The notes beneath the pieces are model-generated. The model worked only from the letters and a program-made list of their open reading frames with translations. It made no database searches and was not told where the DNA came from. A DNA stretch of 64,000 nucleotides, from the NCBI RefSeq assembly GCF_002749975.1, contig NZ_PEIG01000006.1, forward strand, positions 248,001 through 312,000, in the 5' to 3' direction. This stretch comes from Gloeocapsopsis sp. IPPAS B-1203. GTDB lineage: Bacteria > Cyanobacteriota > Cyanobacteriia > Cyanobacteriales > Chroococcidiopsidaceae. Shown here in pieces: positions 33,188 to 41,681 of this stretch; the first letter of the stretch is position 1, and each line of letters opens with the position of its first letter. Both the position numbers and the translations under genes were made by a program.

Positions 33188-33201
33188 CTTGTTATAATAA
33201 G
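33188..33201. promoter_or_regulatory. Palindromic operator, copy 6 (divergent regulator/oxidase promoters)
   Basis: CTTGTTATAATAAG, one mismatch from the perfect palindrome. It sits 73 bp before the regulator start and 68 bp before the oxidase start, as expected for autoregulation together with control of the divergent gene. Confidence 0.7.
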
Positions 33202-33269
33202 TAATTTGCATTGATATCGGATAACGTTCAGGATCATTTGCCTCTAGGCTTTAACTAGGAGAACGATGG

Positions 33270-34466
33270 ATGGTTGAAACAGCAGATGTCGTTGTAGTGG
33301 GGGGAGGTTGTATTGGTGCAGCGACTGCTTTGCATCTAGCACAAAATCAAGCTGGAAAGGTGGTACTACTAGAACAAAAGGAACTGGCAAATGGGGCATC
33401 AGGTAAAGGTATTGGTATTATTCGCACGCACTACACGCATCCTGTTTTAGCCGAGTTAGCATATCTATCTCAACAACGATTTCACAATTTTAAGGAACTT
33501 TTCGGTGGCTATGAGAGTGGTTTTGATCCTTGTGGATACTATGTTTTAGTCTCAGACGCAGATGTGGCAACTCTTCAAACTGTTGTGCAAATGCATCAAT
33601 CAATGAATATTAGTGTTGATTTAATTGATTTAGCAGAAGTTCAAGCCAGAGTTCCTTACCTCAATCTCAATGATGTTGCCGCTGCTGCTTATGAACCACT
33701 TTCAGGTTATGGTAGCCCACCACAAACAACCCTGGCTTTTGCACAACGTGCTGCAGATTTAGGTGTAGAAGTTCTCACGCAAACACCTGTTAAAGATATT
33801 GAGTTAGATGCTTCAGGAATTCAAGGTGTTGTGACAAGTAAAGGTGCGATCGCCACGCGCACTGTTGTCGATTGTGTTGGTCCTTGGGCAAGAAAATTTA
33901 CGCAAAATTTGGGCTTAGATTTTCCTGTCAATCCTGTTGTGGAACACGTTGTGGTTGTCGAAAGACCACATGATCTGCAAAGTCACCCTGTTGTTTCTGA
34001 TTTAGTAAATCTTTGCTACTCGCGCTCAGATCCGCAACAACCTTATACGCGAATTGGGAATTCCGATCCTAAGTATCATTCGCAATTTATGTTACAAGAT
34101 GCTGATGATTTTCACGGACAAATTTATCCGCAAATTACTGAACAATTGCAGACAAAACTGATTCAACGCTATCCAATTTTAGAAAAAGCTAAAGTTGTCG
34201 ATAAGTATTCAGGTATCTGGGGCGTGACACCAGACTATCAACCGATTATTGACACTCTCAAGCACATTCCAGGATTATACTGTGCTGTCGGTTTTAGCGG
34301 TCATGGCTACAAACTTAGTCCGATTATTGGTGAACTGATGAGTCAATTTATCTTAGGCGATCGCTCTGCAATGGATAAGTTGGATATCTTTCGCTTCAGT
34401 CGTTTTCAAGAAAATGACTTAGTTAAATCACCTATAACTTATGGCAAAGCCAAAGGATTGCGCTAA
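33270..34466 (+). CDS. FAD-dependent amine oxidoreductase (sarcosine oxidase/N-methylglutamate-oxidising type)
   Basis: 398 aa DAO/SoxB-family flavoenzyme. FAD motif VVVGGGCIGAATALHLA (Gly at 11-13 and 16), ELANGASGKGIGIIRTHYTH with the flavin-attaching region, and the C-terminal SGHGYKLSPIIGELMSQFI. Relatives oxidise the N-methyl group of sarcosine or N-methylglutamate, releasing formaldehyde. It is monomeric-size with no SoxA/D/G-like genes nearby, so it could be an oxygen- or quinone-linked single enzyme. AGGAG sits 8 nt before ATG 33270. Divergent from the HutC-type regulator gene, sharing an operator. Other N-methyl or D-amino acids are possible substrates. Confidence 0.84.
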   Translation: MVETADVVVVGGGCIGAATALHLAQNQAGKVVLLEQKELANGASGKGIGIIRTHYTHPVLAELAYLSQQRFHNFKELFGGYESGFDPCGYYVLVSDADVATLQTVVQMHQSMNISVDLIDLAEVQARVPYLNLNDVAAAAYEPLSGYGSPPQTTLAFAQRAADLGVEVLTQTPVKDIELDASGIQGVVTSKGAIATRTVVDCVGPWARKFTQNLGLDFPVNPVVEHVVVVERPHDLQSHPVVSDLVNLCYSRSDPQQPYTRIGNSDPKYHSQFMLQDADDFHGQIYPQITEQLQTKLIQRYPILEKAKVVDKYSGIWGVTPDYQPIIDTLKHIPGLYCAVGFSGHGYKLSPIIGELMSQFILGDRSAMDKLDIFRFSRFQENDLVKSPITYGKAKGLR

Positions 34467-34746
34467 AAATGCATAGTTGTGGGGAGGAAAAGTATGTTAG
34501 GGGTACTTGCTAAGTTAGTAATTTAGCTATACAATGTTTTTTATATAATAGAAATCCAAACATTTAAAAAACAAAAGAACAGATTTCCATTATGAAGAAA
34601 ATTATATCAGAAATACTTCTAAATATCAAGTGGAAATCATCTCAATCTTAACGTTGTAAAAGTAGTGGTAGTCGAGGACGTTGCACAATAGAAGATATGT
34701 AGCCAATTACAGTGCTGCTTTGAATTGAAATAGTAAAGATAAATCA

Positions 34747-35091
34747 ATGTCTAAGATATTAAAAACTTTGGTGCAAGCTGCGATCGCATCTCCCCTAGTA
34801 CTTACAGCAAGTCTTTATAACTCAAGTGCCTTAGCTCAAACACCAAATACTGCAACTAGTAGCGAACCAGGTTGTCTTTCGGGGTATCCTGATGAAACAT
34901 TTCGAGGCGATCGCCCAGTGACACGCTACGAATTTGCGGCAGGGTTAAACGCTTGCTTAGATCGAGTAAATGAACTGCTTCCCAATCGTGACCTAGCAAC
35001 ACGCGCCGAATTTGAAGCTTTAATTCAACGCCAACGAGAACTCAACGCCGAAATTCGAGAACTCAATGGCAGAGTAGGGGTGGGTGATTAG
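34747..35091 (+). CDS. Short SLH-domain exported protein (truncated porin-like)
   Basis: 114 aa. Signal peptide (LVQAAIASPLVLTASLYN..ALA/QT) then one S-layer homology repeat (CLSGYPDETFRGDRPVTRYE with FAAGLNACLDRVN) and a short coiled coil (LIQRQRELNAEIRELNGR). In cyanobacterial iron-uptake/SomA porins the same order of signal, SLH and coiled coil is followed by a barrel of about 400 residues; here it stops. It could be a small stand-alone anchor protein or a truncated porin; the following DNA is heptamer repeat and no barrel frame continues. Confidence 0.72.
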   Translation: MSKILKTLVQAAIASPLVLTASLYNSSALAQTPNTATSSEPGCLSGYPDETFRGDRPVTRYEFAAGLNACLDRVNELLPNRDLATRAEFEALIQRQRELNAEIRELNGRVGVGD

Positions 35092-35162
35092 TTTTGAGTT
35101 TTGAGTTATGAGTTTTGAGTTAAAGAAGTAGGAGTTATGAGTTATGAGTTTTGAGTTGAAGA
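35087..35162. repeat. TTTTGAG/TTATGAG heptamer tandem repeat
   Basis: Runs of GAGTTTT and GAGTTAT units with two copies of the spacer AAGAAGTAGGAG between the SLH protein and P450 genes. Confidence 0.65.
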
Positions 35163-35248
35163 AGTAGGAGTTTTGGGTTTAGCCCATTTATAGCTTTGAT
35201 AATCAGTAGTGGCAAGCTGCTACGCGTCTACGTTCTAAAAAAAGTCTT

Positions 35249-36628
35249 ATGGATAATCAGAAAATTCTAGATGGTCCAAGTCCATCATTCATACAGCGTA
35301 GAATCAATATGATGCGGTGGATTTTCAATCCGCTAGCAATATTAGAAAAACGCTATCAGCAGTATGGTGATATTTACGTTGTCGCCAAAAATGTGTCACC
35401 ACCAGTCGTTTATATTAGTAACCCTGAAGCATTACAGCAAATCTTTAGTGCGCCAGCAGAAACTTTTGATAGTAGCGGTGCAAACAACGTTTTATTACCT
35501 TTACTAGGCGATCGCTCGCTTATTTTACTCGATGGTGCAGCACATCAACGCCAGCGCAAGTTATTAATGCCACCATTTCATGGCGATCGCTTAAAAGCGT
35601 ATGGCGAAACAATTCGTCAGATAACGCAACAAGTTATCAGTCAGTGGGAAGTTGGTAAATCATTCAATGTCCGCGCTGCAATGCAAGAAATTTCCTTGCG
35701 CGTGATTTTAAGTGCAGTTTTTGGATTACATCAAGGCGATCGCTTTGAGGAATTAAGAAAACTACTGACACGGCTATTAGATGGAGTAGGTTCTCCCGTT
35801 AGTTCAATGTTACTCTTTTTCCCTTCACTGCAAAAAGATTGGGGGATGTGGAGTCCGTGGGGGCGTTTTGTGAAGTTGCGATCGCAAATTGATGGCATTA
35901 TATATGCCCAAATCCAAGAAAGAAGAGAATCTAATTCACCGCACGACGATATTCTCAGTTTACTGCTCGATGCCCGCGATGAAGACGGTCAACCAATGAC
36001 TGACAAAGAACTGCGTGACGAATTAGTGACATTACTATTTGCAGGACATGAAACAACTGCTTCTGCTTTATCATGGGCATTGTACTGGATTGACAACTTA
36101 CCTGAAGTGCGCGAGAAGTTATGGCAAGAACTTGATACACTGCCACCAAATGCCGATCCGAGTGCTGTGATTAAGCTACTTTATTTAAATGCTGTATGCT
36201 GTGAAACTTTGCGAATTTACCCGATCGCAATTAATACTTTTCCGCGTATTGTCAAATCACCCATCGACATCATGGGCTACCATTTTGAATCAGGTACGCT
36301 GTTACTTCCTTCTGTGTATCTCACGCATCACCGCGAAGATCTTTACCCAGAACCCAAGTGTTTCAAACCAGAACGCTTTCTCGAAAAACAGTTTTCACCG
36401 TATGAGTATTTACCCTTTGGTGGTGGTAATCGTCGTTGTATTGGGCTTGCTTTCGCGCAGTTTGAGATGAAATTAGTTTTAGCAACAATTCTGGCGCAAT
36501 ATGACTTACAGCTAGCAAATCAAACACCTATCAAGCCAACGCGTCGAGGATTAACTGTTGCGCCTTCGGCAAATTTACGCATGGTTGTTAAGCAAGTGCG
36601 ATCGCAGAAGTCTCCTGCGTTGGTTTAA
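35249..36628 (+). CDS. Cytochrome P450 (CYP110-like)
   Basis: 459 aa, full-length P450. The I-helix oxygen motif LFAGHETTASALSW, the ExxR motif in CCETLRIYPIA, and the heme-ligand loop FGGGNRRCIGLAFAQFE are intact. The N-terminus FIQRRINMMRWIFNPLAILE and substrate-region pattern are typical of the cyanobacterial CYP110 family, which hydroxylates fatty acids, alkanes or terpenes. No signal peptide or redox partner gene is present; ferredoxin would supply electrons. Single gene between repeats. Confidence 0.9.
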   Translation: MDNQKILDGPSPSFIQRRINMMRWIFNPLAILEKRYQQYGDIYVVAKNVSPPVVYISNPEALQQIFSAPAETFDSSGANNVLLPLLGDRSLILLDGAAHQRQRKLLMPPFHGDRLKAYGETIRQITQQVISQWEVGKSFNVRAAMQEISLRVILSAVFGLHQGDRFEELRKLLTRLLDGVGSPVSSMLLFFPSLQKDWGMWSPWGRFVKLRSQIDGIIYAQIQERRESNSPHDDILSLLLDARDEDGQPMTDKELRDELVTLLFAGHETTASALSWALYWIDNLPEVREKLWQELDTLPPNADPSAVIKLLYLNAVCCETLRIYPIAINTFPRIVKSPIDIMGYHFESGTLLLPSVYLTHHREDLYPEPKCFKPERFLEKQFSPYEYLPFGGGNRRCIGLAFAQFEMKLVLATILAQYDLQLANQTPIKPTRRGLTVAPSANLRMVVKQVRSQKSPALV

Positions 36629-36647
36629 AGTGACTACATAGAAAGCT

Positions 36648-36838
36648 GGGGAGTTATGAGTTTTGAGTTTTGTTAGCGTAGCGGTGCGTAAGCACGTTTT
36701 GAGTTTAATAAAGTGTATGAGTTACTCGTAAAGAAAATTCTTTTAATTCAAAACTAGCCACTAACCACTCACTACTAGCCACTAGCCACTCACTCCCACC
36801 CGCGTACTCTCCCACACTCCTACTAGCCACTAGCCACA
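36648..36838. repeat. Heptamer repeats with an inserted 32-nt element
   Basis: GAGTTTT and CTAGCCA-type period-7 repeats fill this spacer. At 36669-36700 a 32-nt element containing TTAGCGTAGCGGTGC and AGCACG interrupts the repeat; a near-identical copy (30 of 32 bases) interrupts another repeat at 44411-44442. Confidence 0.6.
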
Positions 36839-36839
36839 T

Positions 36840-38447
36840 TTAAGTTCTCGACAAAGAATCTGATGTGATTTGAGTTGAAGTGCGATCGCTTGTTTTTGGA
36901 AATTCAATTGTAAAAGTTGCGCCTTGTTCAACACCAGGACTTTCTACCTTGACAGAACCACCATGAAGTTGCACGATATGCTGTACAATTGCAAGTCCTA
37001 AGCCTAATCCACCTTGTTTGATTGAACTTTCAGCTTGGCGAAAACGTTCAAATACGTGTGGTAGTAAGTCAGAACTGATACCTTGACCTGTATCGGTAAC
37101 AATAACTTGAATTGTGCGATCGCATAGCTTGAGTGCAACTTGAACCTGCCCGTGATGAGGTGTAAACTTAACTGCGTTGGATAATAAATTCCACATCACT
37201 TGTTGTAAGCGAGTAGCATCACCAAACAGTATGGAGGGATAAACGGAATTAACGCCTTCACTGTGACTAGGAGAAGAATCGATTGTTAATTCTAGTTGAA
37301 TATCTTTAGTTTCGGCTGCTGGGCGCACTGTATCTACTGCTGCTTGCAAAATAACTCCCAAGTCAACGAGTTGCATATTGAGGTGAAGTTTGCCCGAAAC
37401 AATTCGCGATACATCGAGTAGATCGTCAATCAGTTGTTTTTGTAATCTGACGTTGCGTTCTATCGTTTCGTAAGCGCGGCAAATTTGATCTTCTTTGAGC
37501 TTGTGAGCTTGTAATAGCTGAGTATACATGAGAATGGCAGTAAGTGGATTACGCAACTCGTGCGAAACCATTGCTAAAAAGACATCTTTAGATTTATTTG
37601 CTGCTTCTGCTGCTGTACGGGCGAGTTGTTCTTGAATCAGTAGTTGGGCGCGTTCTTGTTCTAAGCACTTGCGATCAGTAATATCGCGCCAAGCAATCAC
37701 AAAGCCATCACCTAATTTAGTTGCGCGTATATCTAATGCTTTACTGAGGTACTTCTCATCGTTGAGTGCATAGAATAAAACTTCTTTAGTCAGGGGTTTG
37801 CTTGTTTCTACGATTTGGCAAAAATCATTAAATAGTTCATCTTGAGGAAACAGCGGTAGAGATAAAAGTGAAGCGCCAATTTGTTCTTGCGCACTCATTG
37901 AGTTAAACGCACAAGCAGCATCATTCACATACTCAATTGCAAAATCTATAATATTACCCGCAGCATCGCGGATACTCGTAAAAATTCCAAAGCAATCAAG
38001 CATTGTTTCTATAGAAGTCCGAAAGCGCTGTTCGCTTTGTTCGAGTAAAGTTTGTAAATGAGTGCGTTCGATCACGCTATGGATTGCTAAACGCAAACTT
38101 TCTGCTGTGGTTTCTCCCTTAACAAGATAGTCAGAAGCACCGCTTTTCATTGCTTGGACTGCGATCGCTTCATTACCTTGACCTGTTAACATAATCACTG
38201 GCAAGTTGGTTTTACCCATTTGCAACTGTAATTCACTTAAGAATTCCAACCCATTAATATCTGGTAGCAAGAAGTCTAATAAAATCACATCTGGTTTGAC
38301 TAAGTTGCACAACTCTAGTCCATCTTCCCCACATTCTTCCCCAAAAATCTGGTACGCATACGTATCATCTTTTATTAAATAGCGGCGATATGTATCTCTG
38401 TCTTCTAGACAATCATCGATAATGACAATAGTCCGCTGTTGTACCAT
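36840..38447 (-). CDS. Response regulator-histidine kinase (REC-PAS-HisKA-HATPase)
   Basis: 535 aa. N-terminal receiver domain (IVIIDDCLEDRDTYRRYL; phospho-Asp in VILLDFLLPDINGLEF), PAS-like sensor around residues 140-260, HisKA with SHELRNPLTAILMYTQLL and HATPase with NLLSNAVKFTPHHG and GLGLGLAIVQHIVQLHGG. The receiver at the front suggests it is itself controlled by an upstream kinase. It begins 2 bp after the single-domain receiver gene and ends the phytochrome operon, so it is probably a second output or relay of the light signal. Confidence 0.88.
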   Translation of the reverse strand: MVQQRTIVIIDDCLEDRDTYRRYLIKDDTYAYQIFGEECGEDGLELCNLVKPDVILLDFLLPDINGLEFLSELQLQMGKTNLPVIMLTGQGNEAIAVQAMKSGASDYLVKGETTAESLRLAIHSVIERTHLQTLLEQSEQRFRTSIETMLDCFGIFTSIRDAAGNIIDFAIEYVNDAACAFNSMSAQEQIGASLLSLPLFPQDELFNDFCQIVETSKPLTKEVLFYALNDEKYLSKALDIRATKLGDGFVIAWRDITDRKCLEQERAQLLIQEQLARTAAEAANKSKDVFLAMVSHELRNPLTAILMYTQLLQAHKLKEDQICRAYETIERNVRLQKQLIDDLLDVSRIVSGKLHLNMQLVDLGVILQAAVDTVRPAAETKDIQLELTIDSSPSHSEGVNSVYPSILFGDATRLQQVMWNLLSNAVKFTPHHGQVQVALKLCDRTIQVIVTDTGQGISSDLLPHVFERFRQAESSIKQGGLGLGLAIVQHIVQLHGGSVKVESPGVEQGATFTIEFPKTSDRTSTQITSDSLSRT

Positions 38448-38449
38448 AA

Positions 38450-38902
38450 TTATCCTCTTACTGAGTTAGGAAGAATTACTGCTTCAAACCAGTAATCTAT
38501 TAACACTTGCACAGTTCGCATCAATTTTTTGACATCAATTGGTTTGAGAATATAACCATTCACTCCACACTGATAACAAACTTCAATATCTTTAGGATTA
38601 GAAGAAGTCGTAAAAACCACAACCGGAATCATTTTAAGTTCGCTATCTTGCTTAATTTGTTCTAACACCTCTCTACCATCTGTTCCTGGTAAATTAAGAT
38701 CGAGAAGAATAATTCCAGGACGAGGTGCTTTTGTTCTATCTTGGTATTGACCATTATGTCGGAGAAAGTCTAATGCCTCATCTCCATCAACACAACGATA
38801 GACGACGTTGTTAATTGATGCTTTGCGCAGAATTCGTTCAAAAGCAGCAAAATCTTCATCACTATCTTCAATGACTAGTAATGTTTGAGTTGCTTCTGCC
38901 AT
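38450..38902 (-). CDS. Single-domain response regulator (Rcp1-like)
   Basis: 150 aa consisting of one receiver domain: acidic pair in VIEDSDEDF, phospho-acceptor Asp in IILLDLNLPGTDGREVL, Thr/Ser in VVFTTSSNPKD and Lys in GYILKPIDVKK. The size and wording are those of Rcp1, the partner of cyanobacterial phytochrome Cph1. Its ATG directly abuts the phytochrome stop with no gap, and the next gene starts 2 bp after its own stop, so the three genes form a tight operon. Confidence 0.9.
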   Translation of the reverse strand: MAEATQTLLVIEDSDEDFAAFERILRKASINNVVYRCVDGDEALDFLRHNGQYQDRTKAPRPGIILLDLNLPGTDGREVLEQIKQDSELKMIPVVVFTTSSNPKDIEVCYQCGVNGYILKPIDVKKLMRTVQVLIDYWFEAVILPNSVRG

Positions 38903-41170
38903 TTACCCACCTTTACCTTGCAAAGTGAAATAAAATGTACTCCCTTCTCCATATGTCGATTCTACCCAAATACCTCCATCATGACGCTCGACAATTTTTT
39001 TAGCAATAGTTAAACCAGCACCTGTTCCACCGCCATATTTATGAACTGTATGTAACCGTTTAAAAATCCGAAAAATCGCATCAAAATGTTTTTCTTTAAT
39101 ACCGATACCGTTATCTTTTACATAGAAAACTGTAGGTGATTCCTTGGAAGTGCGATCGCCGTCTAAAAAACCAATTTCTACTCTTTTAGTTGCCTGATTG
39201 TTGTATTTAACTGCATTAGTAATCAAATTACTAAACACTTCACTTACCTGAACTTTATCACAATAGATAGCTGGTAAAGGTCGCGGAATATTAATCTCTA
39301 CATCAGTTTGTCCGAGACTAATACTTAAAACATCAATCACGTTACTTACTAACTCATTCAAATCGATCTGCTGTACAGAAAGTTCTACTCTTCCTAAACG
39401 GGAAAAATGTAGCAATGAATTAATCAAGTCCTCCATGCGCTGTGTCAGACGTACCAATGTTTGTAATTTTGATACTCCTTCAGCATTTAATATTTCAGCA
39501 TAATCTTCAATCAAGAAGTTTGAGTAGTTATGAATTCCGCGCAGCGGTTCTTTCAAGTCGTGAGAAGCAATATAAGCAAAAGCATCAAGTTCGTTGTTGC
39601 TGCGGGCTAACTCGATATTAATTCTGGCAAGTTCATCTGCTTTACGTAAAACAATTGAGACGATCGCACTCCGCAATTCTAAGACAGCATCGATTTCACA
39701 TGGCTTCCAGGGTAAAGATTGCGATCGCACTGTTTCTTGCCATAGTTCAAATGATTTACGCGGTGATAATCTCCCTTCTTGTTCAAATCTTACTGACTGC
39801 TGTGGATCGCCTCCCCAATTCACTGTTTGAATGACTTCTGGACGAAACCACAATACATAATTCTTTTGAATCTGAGAAATTGATAGAACAATTAAACCAC
39901 TTGCTACATCCTTAAATCTCTCTGCTGTTGGATAAAGCTTCGGCAAACAATCTGTATAAAATATATCATTATCAATTTTTGCCTCTACCCACGCCAGTAA
40001 ATCATAAATATCACTTTTATTCGGTGTGTTTCCTGCAATTGCTAAGTCTCCATCAGTGCAAATGACAACGCCTTGTGCGTCAACTAATTCTAGTAAATTA
40101 GTTTTGTCTTTAACTAAACCTTCCATAAAGTTTTCAGCTAAAGGCATTGCTTCCAAAAACTTGTTTTGAATTGTCTTTAATTTTATTCTGTAATCTAAAC
40201 TTTCATTTTCTTCTTTGCTAGCTAACTCTAAAGACATGACTTGTCCTAAAAACTCACAAGCAGTCCGAATTTCGTAAGAAACATACTTAGTTGAGTAATG
40301 ATGACAAGCAATTAACCCCCATAATTTTCTATCTTTATTTAATGAAATTGACATAGAAGCAGTAACCCCCATGTTCTTCAAGTACTCTAAATGGCAAGGG
40401 GAAACACTTCTTAAGATTGCATAACTAAGATCGAGAGGTTTATTTGTAATAGAGTTATGCGAAGGAATTAATTGTTTAGGTTGAGCCTCAATATCAGGAA
40501 TTAGTCGCAGGCGATTGAGTGTATAAAGTTTTTTAGCTTGCTCAGGAATATCAGACGCTGGATAATGTAAACCTAAATAAGCAGTTAACTCTTCTCGTTT
40601 TTGTTCAGCAACAACTTTACCAGCTTGTTTACCATCAAACTGATAAATCATAACTCGATCAAAACCTGTTAGTTTTTGGATTTCTTGGGTGATATTTTGA
40701 CATAATTCAGATAGATTAGGTGCATTTTGCATTTTGGCGATCGCACCTTTGACAAAATGATAAAATCGAATAAAATCTCTTTCTTCTTGAGTTATTTTAG
40801 GCTCTAATTCAAGAATGAGTATGCCATCGCAGCGATGAAGTATTCCGTCGAAATCTTTAATCTTGGTACTCTTATTTAAAGAGAGTTTGATCGGGTTAAC
40901 ACTTTCAAAATCTTTGAGTAAACATCCTTCTATAAAAAGAATTTCTTGGGGAGTGAGTAATTCCTTTAAGCTTTTATGGAGTATCTCTTGTGGCTGAAAA
41001 CCAAGTAGTTCAAATGTGTTATTGCTAACTTGAATAATTTCTAACTGAGGTTCTTTTAATGCAAAAAGGATACCGTGTGGCTGAATTGCTCCAGAAAGAT
41101 GAAGAAATTCTTTATCATATGCCGTTAAATCGATTGGTTGGACTATGATATTGTCTTTACTTTGACTCAT
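38903..41170 (-). CDS. Cph1-type cyanobacterial phytochrome histidine kinase
   Basis: 755 aa: PAS (about 15-120), GAF (about 145-310), PHY (about 330-510), HisKA and HATPase. The bilin-binding Cys is at residue 259 in SVSPCHLEYLKNMGV, the same number as Cys259 in Synechocystis Cph1; there is no Cys in the first 20 residues as in bacteriophytochromes, so a phycocyanobilin chromophore and red/far-red switching are expected. The PASDIP motif (205-209) is present. Kinase His in ASHDLKEPLRGIHNYS. Head of a three-gene signalling operon. Confidence 0.92.
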   Translation of the reverse strand: MSQSKDNIIVQPIDLTAYDKEFLHLSGAIQPHGILFALKEPQLEIIQVSNNTFELLGFQPQEILHKSLKELLTPQEILFIEGCLLKDFESVNPIKLSLNKSTKIKDFDGILHRCDGILILELEPKITQEERDFIRFYHFVKGAIAKMQNAPNLSELCQNITQEIQKLTGFDRVMIYQFDGKQAGKVVAEQKREELTAYLGLHYPASDIPEQAKKLYTLNRLRLIPDIEAQPKQLIPSHNSITNKPLDLSYAILRSVSPCHLEYLKNMGVTASMSISLNKDRKLWGLIACHHYSTKYVSYEIRTACEFLGQVMSLELASKEENESLDYRIKLKTIQNKFLEAMPLAENFMEGLVKDKTNLLELVDAQGVVICTDGDLAIAGNTPNKSDIYDLLAWVEAKIDNDIFYTDCLPKLYPTAERFKDVASGLIVLSISQIQKNYVLWFRPEVIQTVNWGGDPQQSVRFEQEGRLSPRKSFELWQETVRSQSLPWKPCEIDAVLELRSAIVSIVLRKADELARINIELARSNNELDAFAYIASHDLKEPLRGIHNYSNFLIEDYAEILNAEGVSKLQTLVRLTQRMEDLINSLLHFSRLGRVELSVQQIDLNELVSNVIDVLSISLGQTDVEINIPRPLPAIYCDKVQVSEVFSNLITNAVKYNNQATKRVEIGFLDGDRTSKESPTVFYVKDNGIGIKEKHFDAIFRIFKRLHTVHKYGGGTGAGLTIAKKIVERHDGGIWVESTYGEGSTFYFTLQGKGG

Positions 41171-41681
41171 ACGCTTTCCTTGAATCCAAAATGCGTTGCT
41201 TTAATTTAAAGCGCCTTGGTAACAGCGATAAATAACGGCTAATACCTTCACTATGCCTCAACTGAAAGCTGACACTTCAGATAGGTTTATGGTATTTGAT
41301 ACGCTTGACTTAAAATTTAACTATTTTTTAATCATTGCATCTGCTCGTATGATAATCATTTCAAAAAATTAAGTCTTTTATAAAATTAGTAATAATTTCA
41401 ATATTACGACTAAAAGGTATCCCAAGCCACGCCAACACAAGTTATTTTCATCCTTTTACTAAAAAGGATGCTCTATGAGCGAATTCTCGAATGCGATCGC
41501 CTTAGAATTTGCACTGTCAAAAGACGACTTGCCAGACTTGTTATGAGCAATTAATTATGTATTTTTAAGGCTATTTGAGCATTTATTCCTATTAAAATAG
41601 CTTAAAATTTCCTTATAAAACTCAAGCAAAATTTGCATTCCGCGTGTAAGGTTTAAATTAGTTAATAGTCAGGAGCAAAGT
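41171..41681. other. Spacer between divergent phytochrome and cydA genes, with a 9-bp hairpin
   Basis: A 511-bp AT-rich spacer shared by two divergent promoters. It contains a perfect hairpin (CATCCTTTT, loop ACTA, AAAAGGATG) at 41449-41470. The sequence AGGAG stands 6-8 nt before the cydA ATG. No gene longer than about 25 codons is present. Confidence 0.5.

Noticed and set aside
35087-35162. Regular repeats that look like a CRISPR array
   Set aside because: Units are 7 bp, contiguous and without spacers; no cas gene is in the window.
41475-41546. 23-codon frame (MSEFSNAIALEFALSKDDLP) after the hairpin in the phytochrome-cydA spacer
   Set aside because: Too short, no ribosome site and contains a HIP1 site, so it is more likely chance.
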